Assembly: GCF_026210795.1 (NCBI RefSeq)
Contig: NC_089454.1
Location: 2,418,001 to 2,482,000 of the forward strand
DNA from: Rhizophagus irregularis
Lineage: Eukaryota > Glomeromycota > Glomeromycetes > Glomerales > Glomeraceae
Direction of reading: 5' to 3'
DNA length: 64,000 nt
The position numbers were made by a program, and so were the translations under genes. Position 1 is the stretch's first letter, and every line of letters starts with the position of its first letter. Shown piece after piece: positions 23,595-37,194 of this stretch. The notes beneath the pieces are model-generated. The model saw only the letters and a list, made by a program, of their open reading frames with translations. It searched no databases and had not been told where the DNA came from.

Positions 23595-25267
23595 TTAAAA
23601 ATTGAATACACTACCTTTATAATTTTCTTCATTGCTGATATTATTGAGATTTGTAAAACAGAATACTCTACTAGTATATATGGCGTCAGGATCTTTCTTG
23701 TATGAAGTTGAAATGTTGGGTATTTCTTTATCCGCTTCTTCAAATGTAGCTGTTATTTCTTTTCCTTTGTAACCAAAATTTTCTTTTTCTTGACTATCTT
23801 CAGACATATTAAAAGAAAAGGACCAAAACTCTAATATATCATTTAATTCACTGGCTGTTGGTCTTTGATTTGGCTCGGCATTCATACATTTACAAGCAAG
23901 ATTCTTGTAAATTTCAGGGGTTCCTATTCCAAATTCTGGTCTAAGTTTATTACATATAGCCAATAACAGACTTAAATCATGTTTTTTGTCATAGAATGGT
24001 GGTTTTCCAGATGATAATTCTGTCATAATTACTCCAAAACTATAAATATCGGATGCTGATGTATATGTACTTCCATTTAAAACTTCTGGGGCAATATATG
24101 GTAATACTCCGCATAGTTTATTGTTTAATTTTTGTTTATCTGATGGTCTAGACAATCCAAAGTCTGAAATATAAGATTGGTCAAAAATTTGTAGTATATT
24201 GCCACTGTGTAAATCTTGATGACAATATCCTAATTTATGAAGATATTTGAGATCTACTGCCATCCCTTGTAAATACCTAATTTTATCTTTCCATAGAAGG
24301 TTGTTAAAATTATTTGAAAGGAAGTTTCTTAAATTTCCTTCTGCAAACTGTACAACCATCATATATTCTTCAGTTTCAGGATCTTTTGTCATTCCATAAA
24401 ACTGCAAACCCCCATACCTCTCGCAGAAATGCCAATGTATTATAAGCTATTATACATATTAAAATTAGGTAAATTATTAATTGATAATATTTATTTACGG
24501 TATGTACCGAATTTAAAAAGACCCAGAATATATAGAGGTTAGGCCCAGGAGTTTAGGGCCGGAATTAAGATAATGCCAGTCAGTATCTATAAAGGGTAGT
24601 AAAATATTGACCAGCATTATCCATAAAAGGCAAGACACGCATAATTATTTTGCCCCATTTTGACCTGACCTTTTTAACCTTTTTATGTATATTTCGGGTC
24701 CTAATTTACAAAACGTACCTCATTTAAATATTCTGACGTCATATTCTGTGAATCATTTAACCTTTTTAGAGCAACTTTTATAGGTTCAGGTTCTCTTCTT
24801 TTCCAGTTCCCATCATCTAGTTTAAAATATTTTGCTTCGCCATCATTCCATATTGCGGAATATACTTTAGCAAATCCACCCTCCCCAATTAGGTTTATAT
24901 TTATAAACCTATCAAATGGTATCCATTCAGGTAATTCAGGACAATCATCATTTCTTGCACAATAAATTGTATCTTTAATAAATTTGTCAATATTACTATT
25001 TCCGCTGGCTACTCTTTCAATCAACCTAAATGGGTCACATTTCTTACACCATAGCTTTCTAACAAATGGTTTTTTACAATAGGAACAATAAGAACAAAAG
25101 GAATAAAATGGAACATTAGGGATACTTGAATATATCTGAATAAAATAATTCAATATTTTGAAGAAAATTCCCAACATTATTAGTGTTACTCTATTATCAA
25201 TGAAAAATGAGGATAAAAGGAAGTTACACAAATGGTACGCCAGATAAATATTATAATAGTATACCAA
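23595..25267 (-). CDS. TKL-type protein kinase, apparently intact
   Basis: Two main exons: the N-lobe from about 25267 (start uncertain) to 24719, and the C-lobe from about 24446 to 23595. The N-terminal part has paired cysteines (CSYCSYCKKPF, WCKKC) and SGNSNIDKFIKDTI. The glycine loop is GEGGFAKVY, the ATP lysine is in KVALKRL and the helix C glutamate in SEYLNE. The C-lobe has GYCHQDLHSGNIL (HQD in place of HRD, catalytic Asp kept), SDFGLS and YIAPEVLNG, followed by the family tail KGKEITATFEEADKEIPNIS. All catalytic residues are present, so activity is likely. The intron (24447-24718) contains a MITE. The first Met may be one of several, because the extreme N-terminus is hydrophobic and unlike the family. 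A further 3' exon is possible after ENYK. Confidence 0.75.
24518..24702. mobile_element. MITE in a kinase intron, relative of the 11.8-kb element
   Basis: Ends AGACCCAGAATATA and TATATTTCGGGTCCT are imperfect inverted repeats. The interior shares GGGCCGGAATTA and CAGTCAGT-type segments with the elements at 11.8 and 48.5 kb. The flanks AATTTAAA and AATTTACA may be a mutated 8-bp target duplication. It makes up most of the intron. Confidence 0.6.
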
Positions 25268-25380
25268 CTGCTAATATTTCTACTTTTTGAAAAATTCTGC
25301 AAACTTGAAAAATATACAAAAGGAGTAGAAAAATTATGTGGATGATGAAATACAATTAATTTTAAATTCAAAAACGGCAT

Positions 25381-26047
25381 TTTCTGTAAAATAAATTGTT
25401 ACATTATTTATATGAACTATGGCGAAGTATGTGTCACTGGGTATTTGGTAACTTTGTACATCGAGAACATCGGGAAGATCGTTTGTGTAAACCACTGATT
25501 AATTAATTCTGCGATGCGACATAAAGCTGCGACCCGCCATAGTTTATGGATCCGGATCATACCCAAAGCAAAAAAGTGTTATCCAGCTCCAATACGAGTA
25601 TACTCGTTTATCTTTTCATCAGATATGACACAAGTATACCCGGGCATTACCCGGATAAAATCAATTTCTTTTTTCTCAATAAATATATAAATCAAGATAT
25701 TTATTAAATTTATAAAACTTTGACGTTGTTTGAACTTTAAAAATAAAAAAGTCTTATAGAGTAAGCATTGTTAAAGCTCACCAGTGGTAATTGGTAAACA
25801 TCAGCGCACGGTTAATTCTGGTCGAAAATTATAATTTCAGCCAGAGTTTAGAAATTGTTTTAGGGTGACGATCACATTCAGTGAAAATTCGGCTGAATTT
25901 CGGCATACATCTGACGATCTGTGCTAAGTTACCGTTGGTATAATTTACACCTAGTCTAACTTACACATCCAGAAATGATTACTATTTACGAATAGCAACC
26001 TTATTCTGAATTACATTTCTAATTTTAACTTTAATATCATGCTATCT
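25381..26047. other. Intergenic DNA with a possible MITE remnant
   Basis: Around 25766-25855 the sequence CATTGTTAAAGCTCACCAGTGG and TTCTGGTCGAAA resembles the MITE at 43007-43152, but I could not find clean ends. Nothing else is recognised. Confidence 0.35.
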
Positions 26048-26160
26048 CTTATTAAAAGCTGATATTCCAGATGATAGCTCAGTCAATAAATGATATCAAA
26101 ATTCAGAAGACAGTATACTGTGCATAATATTTCTTTATTCAATACTTCTGCTGAGGCATG
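26048..26160 (-). pseudogene. Degraded kinase C-lobe fragment
   Basis: The plus-strand sequence TTCCAGATGATAGCTCAGTC and the following bases align by eye with 24006-24110 of the minus-strand kinase (the region encoding APEVL to LSSGKPP), with many substitutions and indels. No frame is open. It is an old relic. Confidence 0.45.
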
Positions 26161-26352
26161 TATGGTATATATAGTATATAAAATGTACAAAATAAAATTT
26201 AGATATTATAGTTATTATTGAGCATATTTATTGTGCCGTATCCCGAAAAGCAGTATTAAATTTTCTGCCAAGTAATGCACTAACGTATCGAAGTAGGGCA
26301 ATTACAATTTCCGATAATTTTTTCAACCTTCACGTAGAAATTATCTGATTGA

Positions 26353-26372
26353 TCTGAATTCATTTGTAGTTT
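26353..26372 (+). promoter_or_regulatory. Shared leader motif of the array kinases
   Basis: TCTGAATTCATTTGTAGTTT, identical to 12853-12872, ends 14 bp before the start codon at 26387. Confidence 0.55.
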
Positions 26373-26386
26373 TAAAAAAGTCTTAA

Positions 26387-28050
26387 ATGGATTCTCTTAT
26401 TAATGGTATTAAAAAACTATTCAACTCTGACGAAGAAATATGTGAAATATGCAATTATACATGTTATACAAAACGTTTTCAACAAAATTTTATAAATTGG
26501 TCTAGTAATAATGACGTTATTGATAATTTTATTAAAAATACCCAATTATCAGCTCATGGAGATGTGAAAAAAGCATTAGGATGGATACCTTATTATAAAT
26601 TTTATGATATTGAAGATATTACAAAAGACAGGTACTACGCAAATTGGATTGATGGAAATATGATTGATTGGGACAGTGAAAATCAAAATTGGAAAAGAGA
26701 AGGTCGACATATGATTGTGGAACTGAAAAAATTAAATGATCCAAAAAGTATCGAACAAGAAGCTATGGATGAGGTATAATAAGTTTAATTTTTTTTTTGA
26801 AATTTTTTGTAAAATCTTAATTTATATTAATACCATTTATTATTCGTAGATGAGTGACCTTTATGGAATAACTTGGGATCGAAAAACAAAAACATATTTA
26901 ATGGTTGTGAGTGAGATATGTAAAAAATGTAATGTTAATTGCGCTGCAAAACTTTTTCAACCAAATTTTAAAAATTGGACCAGTGGTAATAATGATATTG
27001 ACAAGTTCATTCAAGATACTCAACTGTCATCTCATGAATATGTAAAAAATGCATTAGAATGGATATATACCTTATAATAATTTTAATGATATTAAATATA
27101 TTGCAAAAGGAGGTTTGGCAATGTATATAAAGCAAATTGGATTGATGGAAATATGATTTATTGGAATAGTAAAAATAAAGATTGGAGAAGAAAAGTCCAA
27201 AATATGGCTGTAGCATTGAAAAGTTTAAATAATACAAAAAATGTTACGTTGGAATATATGAATGAGGTATAATTTAATTTTCATTTATTAATTATTATAA
27301 AAATTTCATGAATATAATATTATTAATATATTGATATATATTGTATATAGATTACGTTATATAATAATAGAGTAGATGATGATGTATATATTAGATTATA
27401 TGGAATAACTCAAGATCCAGAGACAAAAGATTATATGATGGTATTGGATTATGCAGAGAGTGGAAGTTTACGACATTATTTAAATGTAAGTTATAATGAA
27501 TTAAATTGGGAAAGTAAAATTAATTGTTTATATTGTATTGCATCTGGGCTTGAAAATATTCATAAAAATGAATTAATTCTCGAAATTTACATATTGGTAA
27601 TATGGTAATATATTGAAAAATAAAAATATTCTTATTACTGATATGGGATAACACAAAAAATGACATATATGGTGTTTTGCCCTATATTGCTCCCGAAATT
27701 TTAAGAGGGCAAAATTATACTAAAGATGCAGACATTTATAGTTTTGGTATGATTATGTATGAAGTAATTTGTGGTTTGCCTCCTTATCATGATATTAGCC
27801 ATGATACATATTTAGCGACAATAATTTGCCAAGGACTTAGGCCAAAATTTAATATTGAAGCAATGTCGGACAACTTCCCGACAACCGATTACCGACAAGA
27901 CATATTCCTGAATGAACATTTTACTGACATGACACATTCTCCAATGGACATTATACCGACATGCTATTTTTCCCGACATGACATTATCCCGACAACAACA
28001 TTTCCCGACAGACATTTCCCCGACATGACATATACATTAAAAAAAGCGAT
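26387..28050 (+). pseudogene. Two-unit relative of the array kinase, decayed
   Basis: Exon 1 (26387-26773) is an intact glycine-loop-less unit. Exon 2 (26850-27266) is the loop-bearing unit but has a 4-bp insertion after EWI (about 27062) and a 1-bp loss in the loop (about 27112); together these restore the downstream frame but leave a stop between. The C-lobe exon from 27351 has a deletion in the HRD region (about 27575) that also replaces the catalytic Asp codon with AAT. It has lost the DLG segment near 27645, and after GLRPKFNIEA (about 27860) the rest of the domain is replaced by a CCCGACAT-rich repeat. This copy cannot encode an active kinase. Confidence 0.8.
27862..28035. repeat. Degenerate CCCGACAT-type short repeat
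   Basis: About ten imperfect copies of a motif like TTCCCGACATGACAT replace the end of a kinase C-lobe. Similar degenerate repeats (CATTTTGCCGAATGAACATT) lie at 54138-54245 and weakly at 61431-61480, so this is probably part of a mobile element. Confidence 0.55.
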
Positions 28051-28177
28051 TTCCCAATTATTTAAAATAAAACATATGGAGAAAATCTTTTTATTTGTTT
28101 ATTCATATATTTGTTTTAGTAAAAATTCGCAATTTCATGTACACTGTATATTTCATTTTCATAGTGCAAATTTTTAA

Positions 28178-28939
28178 TAAAATAACTTGCAGCGTCCCTA
28201 CAAAAATATATTTTAGTTGCATTTATTTATTTCCAGTTATTTTTTTAACAATTTTTTAAAAAAGAATTTGCCATAAGACAATTGTCTTATTAAATATATC
28301 CATGTCTTATAAAGTACAACGGTTTAAAGAAACCTTTTTTTTAAAAAAAAATTGTTATAAACAAGGTCATTTTCATGGGGGAGCTTGACATACTTTTAAA
28401 AGATCTTTTAAGTGAAAGTTTTTGTAAATGACCAATTCTCTCTTTTATAAACAAGCTTCGTTAAAATAAATAAACTTTTTAAATCTATCTTTTTCTTAAA
28501 TAAAAGAATAAACAAATGTTGTTTTTTATTTATAATGAGTAAATTAAGTATAGAAAAATGGTAGATTTCGGTTTATTGTAAGTTAAAATAGTAAAATAGT
28601 AAAAATTTGGGCGATTGTCGCCAGAGTTTTTTTTTCAAATATGTCACATGATGTACGATATATAGAGTAAATTTATTAAACAACTTAGCTAATTTTTGAT
28701 CGGCTAAACTTAAAATTGTATCGCAAAAGATATTTTTTTAAAAATTTTTTTTGCAAACATTTATTCTAATGAAATTTTATTTGCAAATATTAAAATTTAA
28801 GTCACACATTTACAATTTTAAAGAAAAAAACCACTGTATTTTTAATGGTGATAAACAATTAACAATAAAGATAAGTAAATTACAATGATAAGGAGAAAGA
28901 TGCTAATAAAAAAATGAAATAACAATGGAGTAATGGAAA
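28178..28939. other. AT-rich intergenic DNA
   Basis: No gene or recognisable element. Confidence 0.4.
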
Positions 28940-29338
28940 CTAATAAAAGATGAAAGGGAGTAAAAAGAGTAGTGAGAAGTGATAGGAAACAAAAAGGAGA
29001 AATAGGACATGATGGTAGATAAAGAGGAGTGATGGAAGACGAAAAGGAGTGATGAGAAGATGATGAGGAGTGATGAGAATATGAAGAGGAGTGATGGGAG
29101 ACGAAAAGGAGGGATAGGAAAATGAAGAGGAGTGATGGGATACAAAAAGGAGTGATGGGAGACGAAATGGAGTGATGGAAGACGAAAAGGAGTGATGTGA
29201 AAATGAAGAGGGGATGGGATACAAAAAGGAGGGATGGGAAGATGAAGAGGAGTGATGGGAAGATGAAATGGAGTGATGAAAGACGAAAAGGAGAGATGGG
29301 AAAATGAAGAGGAGTTATAGGATACAAAATGGAGTGCT
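28940..29338. repeat. Polypurine minisatellite
   Basis: About 20 imperfect units of roughly 18-21 bp built on GGAGTGATGGGAGACGAAAA. The plus strand is nearly all purine plus T from the TGATG core. On the minus strand all three frames stay open for over 90 codons as Pro/Ser/Phe/His-rich strings. This is a consequence of the repeat and not evidence of a gene. Confidence 0.85.
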
Positions 29339-29765
29339 TTGATACATGGTAAGATCATTTCCACTTTTAAATCGAATTTTCAATGATCTCAATGCTTTAT
29401 CGACTTTCGTTCACTATCAAGTAATTATTGGAATATTTCGGACTTATTCGCACTTTTCTATACTGATATCTTTTTAATTACATGATATTTGTATGATTTA
29501 AATCTTTCGTTATTAATCAATTAATTCACATTATCGATTGTTTTTATTTCAAGATATTATCATATCATATGAACTTTTTTTTTAAAAAAAAAAGTAGGAA
29601 TAAAAGTAACAACAAATAAGTAGAAGCTATTTAATTCACATACTGTATATATAATATGAAATCAAAAAAAGTAACACTGTATAAATAAATAAATGAATGA
29701 ATTGAAAAAATTGATTACTACATAAACAAAATTCTTAAATCTACTCAGTTAACAGACGACCTTCA

Positions 29766-32700
29766 CTAAATTTGCTCATTGCAATCGGGACATTTATTCG
29801 TTTGCGTTACTTCATCACATTTTTCAATCGTATACTAAAAAAAAATTAAAATGTAAGTTATATACACATACTAGTATTATACGTAATCATGTATTGTTAA
29901 TTACTTACCAGATGACCATTTGGACATTCATACCAATGTCCTAATAAATAAAAAAAAATGATAATGTAAATTATTAATTAATATTAACTTTTTAAATAAA
30001 GTGAAATCCGATACGTACTTGAACTTTTAAATTCGGTTTTTATAGCTTGATAAATTTCCAATATTTCTTCGATACTTAAAGTATTATTTAAATTTAAATC
30101 ACAATTCTCAATTTCATTACAATTTTCCAATAAATTTACTAGTCTTGCGTGAATATTATTCTTAAATTTCTCTTCAGAATCTTTATATCCCTGACTTTCA
30201 AGTATATTTTCAATCCGTTTTTTAATATCCTCGCGTTTTTCTGTAATTCTTTCTTGAAGATCTCCAGCGTCATCATTGGTACTTTCATTAGGAGAGAATC
30301 TTAGCTGATATATAAGTAATTTAAGATCAAATTCTAATATTTCTATATTAACCAAAAGTAAATGTCTACTATAAAGAGTAGATTCTGCTATTTCTCTTAT
30401 CGTATTCAAATGATTTTTAATAGAACTTTGTAATCTCTCAATAAATTTCTTCCAAATTTCTTTAATACTTAAGGTATTTTCGTTAATCGTAGCAGTGGGT
30501 GTTGATTCTTTCAACACCTCTTGAATTATGAATAAAATTTCGTTATGTATAATTTTTTGTATATATATAATTACAAAAAATGCATCTAAATAAATTCTCC
30601 GATCAACTTGTGGTATTGAAATTCCCACTTGAGAAAGCGTTTCTTGAAAAGTTTCAGAAGAAATGGAACTTAAAGTATTCATAACTGGAGGAGAAGAATC
30701 TGAAGCGTAAGATTCTTCATTTTCTAATTTAGCTTGATACCTAGAAATTAATTTTAATAAAAATAAATAAGACGAAAAATGAAATCTTTAAAAACAAATT
30801 ATACATTAGCAATATACTTACAAACTTGAGACAGTAACATCAAAGGCTTTTTTATGAGGTGGAAATTTTGTAGCTTCAGCAATTAAAGTTAGTTTCTGAT
30901 AACAATTTAATAATTCACTAACATGAGCAACCCAAGCTTTCCTATTATTTCTGTTAAACCCATGATATTTTCCAATTTCCTCAAAATATTTATGAGGTAT
31001 AATTTCAGGTAAGTTTCTGTTTACAACTTTATGTTCTTCAAGTACAACTTTAATTGGCCTTGATCCGGATTTGGGTAAAGCATCTTTTAATTTATTTCTT
31101 CTATTGATCATTTCATCTTTAAGAGGATCAATTTGCATGATAATGTCTTTTAATTGACAGCCATATTTTAATAAGAATTTTTTGGTCTGCATATCCAATA
31201 TGTATTTATTAATAATTCTACCATATCTCTTGACATTCTTAACTGGAGTTCTACATGTCGGACAAGTCTTTGCGTTCATTGATAAATTTGGAAGTATTTT
31301 AATTGATGTCCATCCTACTTCAACTGAACCTTCATAATAATCTTTCATTTCCATAAGCTTATCTATAGTCTCCATAGTATATACATGTCCACAAGCAAGA
31401 ACAATCATTCTTTTTTCATTCCAATCTATTTCACTAAACGTACTTTTGGAATTGATATCTAACACCATAAAAGAAAAAATATTTTAAAATAATGAAAAAA
31501 ATTTGAAAATTTTCGAGATAATTTAATTGATTTTACCTTGATTTAAAACATTTTCAGGAGCACAATCGACACAAAAATCTTTTGAAGGACAAATCTCACC
31601 ACAAACTCCGGCACAATTATGTCCACATTCTAATATTTTATTACACCTTTCATTACAAGGTAATCTATAACAAGAAACTCCACAACTTAATTCACATCTT
31701 CCTTGATGTTCACATTCCCATGAACATTTTTCTGTACATACAGCACAAGGTTCTAAACAATGCTTATTACATGATGTATGCTCACATATTACTGTACAAT
31801 TATCTTCACATGGTGGACATTCTTTTCCTTCATGACAATGACTTTTACATTTATGTCCACAAAATAAAAATTTATCACACACAGTTTGACATTTTCCATG
31901 TTGTGTTCGTTCAATAGGGACGGTTATATTTGGTCCTTCTTGTTTAGATCGATTTTGACATTTAGTACATTCGCTTAAACATTCATGACCACATTCCAAT
32001 TTTTCTTTGCATTTTTCTATACATTTATAATCAGTACTAACGGGTTCAGAGCACTATACATATAAAAATATTGTTAATATAAATGACAAAATTATATAAT
32101 ATTGTATTTATAAATAAAAATACTCACGTAAATATTTCTATAATGTTCACATTGTAGTAATTTCTTTGGAACTAAAGTTTTACATTTAATTGAATCTTTA
32201 GCTCGATCTTGCCAACATTTAGCATTTTTTAATTCATGACCACAACCAGGTAATATAATATTTCCGACAAGAAATTCACAATCCTCACAATTATCAAAGC
32301 AACGTTTTTGACACTGATGATTACATTCCGAATTTATTTTTAAACAAGGTTCATCACATTTGATTCCAATATGTTCAGGATTATCTGCATGACATCTAAA
32401 TTTACATTTGTGTCCGCAAGGAAGTGGCGCGTTACAAGTTTTATTGCATCCACCATCTGGACTAACTTTTTCAAATTGATCAGGCTCGACAATAATATTC
32501 TTATAATCTGGATGTCTATCACATACAATTGGAATACCAAAACCAACTTGATTACGCTCATGTAAAATATCAATTACCGGAGCCCACATATCTTTAGATT
32601 TCATCGACATTAATTCAGAATTACCAATGAGATACATTCCTTTACGAGCACGTGACAATAATACGTTGCTTCTATTTGTACTTTTGAGAAATCCAATAGA

Positions 32701-35700
32701 ATCATGCCCACTTGGTGATTTAGAGAAATTACGAACTAAAGAAACAATAATAATGTTTGCTTCTTCACCTTGAAAATTATCGACAGTTCTTAAAGTAACT
32801 TGTTGATTTAAGGATTTCTTTGACGCAACGCCTTTACTTTCATCATTTACATTACTAATTGCTCCATTTTGTTGTTCTTCCATTTCGGTAATATTCTGTG
32901 CATCTCTTTCATCAATAACAACAACAAACGATTTAGCCAAAGCATCTCTAATTTTAATCATTTGCCCTAAATAAGGTGTAAGTACGGCTATGTCATCAGG
33001 TTTAGTATATCCATTCCTAACAAAATATTTTACCATTTCGACAACCATTTTAACTTCGTATTTATTCACATGAGACTTTATTGCATACTCTCCACCTGAG
33101 TTATTTTCTGGATTTCTATGATCAATAAAATAAACGTTGTGTTGAGCTCCACGTATATTCTCGTATTGTATAGTATTATCACCGTCAATTAACTCCGGAT
33201 AAAGTGTATGTCTAATTAAATCAGAAACTTCTTTTCTCATACGTCTCTGAGTTAAAAGTTGTGCCTTTTCAATTTTAGCTGCTTTATCACCATAAACTAA
33301 TCTTTCAAATAATGATTTGTCCAATTGATAATTCTTTCCTGTTGATGAATCTATACTAAGAGAATAAGTTGCAATGTGAGGTCGAAGTTGATTATGATCG
33401 CCAATTAATATCAACTGTTGGGTCGATGGAGTTAATGCACTAAGAATATGTGCCTCTAATACTTCTCCTGCTTCTTCACAAACGATAATTTTGGGACCAA
33501 TTGATCTAATTAAATTTTGAAATTTAGCCGCGCCATTTGTAGTCATACCGATAACATCACTATTTAATAATACTTGTCGACGCGATTCATCATAAATATT
33601 ATTTATTTCTTTACATTTTGTCTCATAATATTTTTGTGATCTTGATAACTTTTCGACAGTTTGTTTATAAATTATTGCACGCCAATGATCATGAAGTTTT
33701 TTTCTTTCTACTACCGACATTCTCCAAATTGAATAATCATTTAATAATACGTTCAAAGGTCGATCTGTTTTTGGTTCTTTGTAATTTTTAATCCAATTTA
33801 TCGTATTTTCATCAATTTGTGATTCATTACTACTTGTACTCGTTATATTTTTGACATCTGGTGGATTTAATACAAGCTTTTTTCTTCTATTAATTGTTGC
33901 GATATCTACTCCTTTTATCCATAATTCAAATGGGTGTTTCTTATTTTTCTTATTTTTTTTAGAAGTTTGAAATCCTGATTTTTCATTAGTATTTAAAACC
34001 CAACTTGGTAAATCTTGATTTGATACATTATTGAATTTATTAAAAAATCCCTTTTGATTTTTATTTAAATAATCTTTTGCTTCATTCCATTTCATCCATT
34101 TTCTAGTTAAAAAATAATTTACTCCTTCAGTATCATATTCTATCCATTCAATATCTTCATATAATCTTGCTAATAAACGAGATTCTTTTCTTGTACGAGC
34201 ACGATTTTTACAAATTTCATCCAAACTATAATCTTTGATCTTTTCTGATTTTGATCGAGAACCTAATCTTACTATTTTCGTTATATTTTCATCAAGTAAA
34301 TGCTAGAAAAAAAAATTTTTTTTGAAAAACGAACGAAAAAAATTTGAAAAACAAACGTTAAAATTAAAGTTAAAAATTTCTTTTTCGAACAATTATAATA
34401 TATATAATGAATAATTAAATTTTACCTCCAAGAATTGATCAAGAGCGTGATTAGTAAAACAAATGGCTAGAATTGGACCAATTTTCGTTTTACGATTTTC
34501 TTTGGCCAATAATACTTTCATTAATTGAACACCAACTACAGTTTTACCCGTACCTGGTGGTCCTATAATGATAAAATAAGGTATCTTTTAAATCTCGTTC
34601 AAAATATAAAATATAAAAATCAAAAAACCTACTTTACGTCATACGTACCCTCAACTAATGCAACTTCACGTGTTAGAGAAGATACCAACGCCTTAGCTAT
34701 TAAAGACAAAAGTTAATTTTCAATTCATATAATGATATAGTAGACACTAGTAGTACTTGTTAAAATTTACCTTGAGTTTCGTCTAATCCATAAGGAGTTC
34801 CATTTGGCAATTTGCCGATATTACTATATTTAACGATATCTTTTATAACACTATCGTGGCTACTCTCTTTTGCAACATTTAATTTCAATTTATGCTTATT
34901 TTTACACAAAACTGATAAATCAAATTGAAATCCTGGAGCTCTAGTATACATAGGATTTTCAACTTTAACATCAAGAGTATTAATCATTTCTTCCCTTATA
35001 TCTTCTCTCATTTTTCCTTTTATATCTTCACCATTGTTCACATTCGAATCATTAAAATTAGGAGCCAAATATTTTTCAAAAGGTAAAGAAGAAGGATTTG
35101 TTGTTTGAAGAGTTTTAAGAATATGATAATAAGATTCTAAGTAAACACCAGTTGATTCCACCATAAATCTATTCTTTAATGGTATCTTTTTAGTCTTATT
35201 AAATATTGAGATCTCGCTTAACGCGATAGGATAAATTGATGGATCAATAAAATTAATATCAACCTCCGCAAAATTTTCATCTCTCGATAAAATTCTCTCA
35301 TTCCTATATATGACTATTCCAAAATAAAATAAATATAAATCTGAATCACTTATAGAAGAACTACGACTTTGAGGATTTGGATTTGGTAATATAAGAGTAA
35401 CTAAACTACCAGTTAATAATCTTTTATTCTTTTCCCAATATTCTCTTCTAGCTCTTACACCTTTTGCTCTGATTTTTGGAGGAGTAAAACTTACAGTACA
35501 AGCATAACCTTTTCTTCTATCACAAGTAATATTAACAAATTGTACATTCGTATATACTTGTAAATCACCATTTTCATTCGTACCATCATTATAAGAAAAT
35601 TTACCACCTTCTTCTTGTATTTTCTTAAATTCTTTTGACAATTTAACGTCATTATCAGAATAAGTATGTTCTTGTAATAATGCAACTAAAAAATTTGATA

Positions 35701-37194
35701 AACCACCACGAATTGGATTTAATAAATCTTCCCTTAAGAGACGAAATTGTGTATCAAGTAATCTAGCCGGTCCATCAGGTAAAAAATGTAATGCATAACG
35801 AAGTGAAGAAGGTAAAAAAGGTGGACGTTCACATAATATTTCTTCTTTCGTAGGAATAATTGAAATTTTTGAAATTTCTACAAAATCATTATCATGCCTT
35901 TTACCATATTTTGATAATTCACCAGGTGGATCATAAGTTTTTTCCCTATCAAGTCTTCTAGCTAATTCTTTATAATATAATTGATCTAATTTTGCATTTA
36001 ATTCTTTAGCTTCAGGATTTTGATCAAACATTAAATTATTACGTCCATTATTTAACATCTTAATCATGATTTTCATCTCTTTTTCTAATATCATGAAAAA
36101 AAATTTTCTATTCTCCAAATTATTAGTTAATGGATCTCTTGAAGAAAATTGATTTTGTTCAATAGATTTTTGATAATTAGTCTTTAATCTGTATAAATCA
36201 TTAGCAATATTATGCATTGTTTCATTAATAGATGAATTGCTGATACGACGTAATAATTCTGTGAGAAGCCGTACAATTATTAAGAAAAATATTCCTAAAC
36301 TATTAAATATATATGATTAATTTATTACGAGAAACTTTTTACAACGTACGAGTCAAAAAAAAAATAGTACTTACGAAGACGGAATAAAAGTATATGGTTC
36401 ACGCGACAATAATTCATCATCGCTGACACGAGAATCATGAACACTATTACGTTGTACCAACGTTTCCAACATTTTCATTACTTTATTATAGAGAAATGAG
36501 TCCTAATTATTTTATAAATAAAATTATTATTATTAATTAAATGAGGAGAAAGAATAACGTCATCAATAATACTTACAAGGTTTTCATAGACGACAATAAA
36601 TATTGCAAGAACATATTTTTCCAAAATACATTCAGTGATAGCCGTTCTAGTAAATAAACCCAATAAAGGTAACACAACATGCTGAAAAGATAACACCCCA
36701 TTATCAAGGCCCGCATCACATGACATTGAAGGAAAATTAATAATTTCTTTTAATTTCTTGACACCACTATCAGGGTCACCTAATTCAGTTACAATTTCTT
36801 CCACTTCATAACCTGTCTTATAATCTAATGCCACTAATGCAGAACAAACAAACATTTTAATATCTTTTTGATTCAAGGATTTATTTTTTTCCAATATTCT
36901 TTTCCAAATAGTTTTAATCGGTTCACCATCAGTAATAAAAACTAATCGATCACTACCATTATAAGTTAATTCGGAAGAACTAAAATTCATAATGGTGGTT
37001 TCTTGTTGCGATTTCTTTATTTGAGAAACGGTAAGTCTTAGTGCTGGTATGGCTTCTGGACGATTATGATCACGTCTTTGACTTAAACGAGGTCCTGCAT
37101 TTCTATTTCTTTTACCGCCACCACCACTACTATTGCCGGTATTTTGTGTGCCATTATTATTGGAACCAGATTTTGTTCCCTTTTTTTTAGCCAT
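29766..37194 (-). CDS. ZNFX1/Hrr1-type SF1 RNA helicase with NFX1 zinc fingers
   Basis: Eleven exons, right to left: 36577-37194, 36375-36502, 34771-36239, 34649-34696, 34426-34562, 32128-34302, 31537-32053, 30822-31458, 30019-30740, 29909-29940, 29766-29834. Phases agree throughout and give 2183 residues; human ZNFX1 is about 1900. A low-complexity Gly/Asn/Lys start is followed by a helical region. Walker A GPPGTGKT lies at about 755-762, formed across a phase-1 intron. Walker B CEEAGEVLEAH is near 1075, GDHNQLRP near 1099, FQGEEANIIIVSL near 1310 and LLSRARKGMYLIGN near 1355. NFX1-type Cys/His fingers cover about 1400-1700, a CGHVYT...CPTC pair follows, and a C-terminal finger (HWYECPNGHLYTIEKC, CPDC) ends the protein. 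Relatives act in small-RNA silencing: S. pombe Hrr1 in the RNA-dependent RNA polymerase complex, C. elegans ZNFX-1 in inheritance. A matching role here is inferred. No lesion seen. Confidence 0.9.

Noticed and set aside
28842-29364. Three overlapping minus-strand reading frames of 94-161 codons
   Set aside because: All come from the polypurine minisatellite; composition is Pro/Ser/Phe/His strings and no frame is favoured.
31582-31917. 111-codon plus-strand reading frame
   Set aside because: Shadow of the NFX1 zinc-finger exon of the helicase gene on the minus strand.
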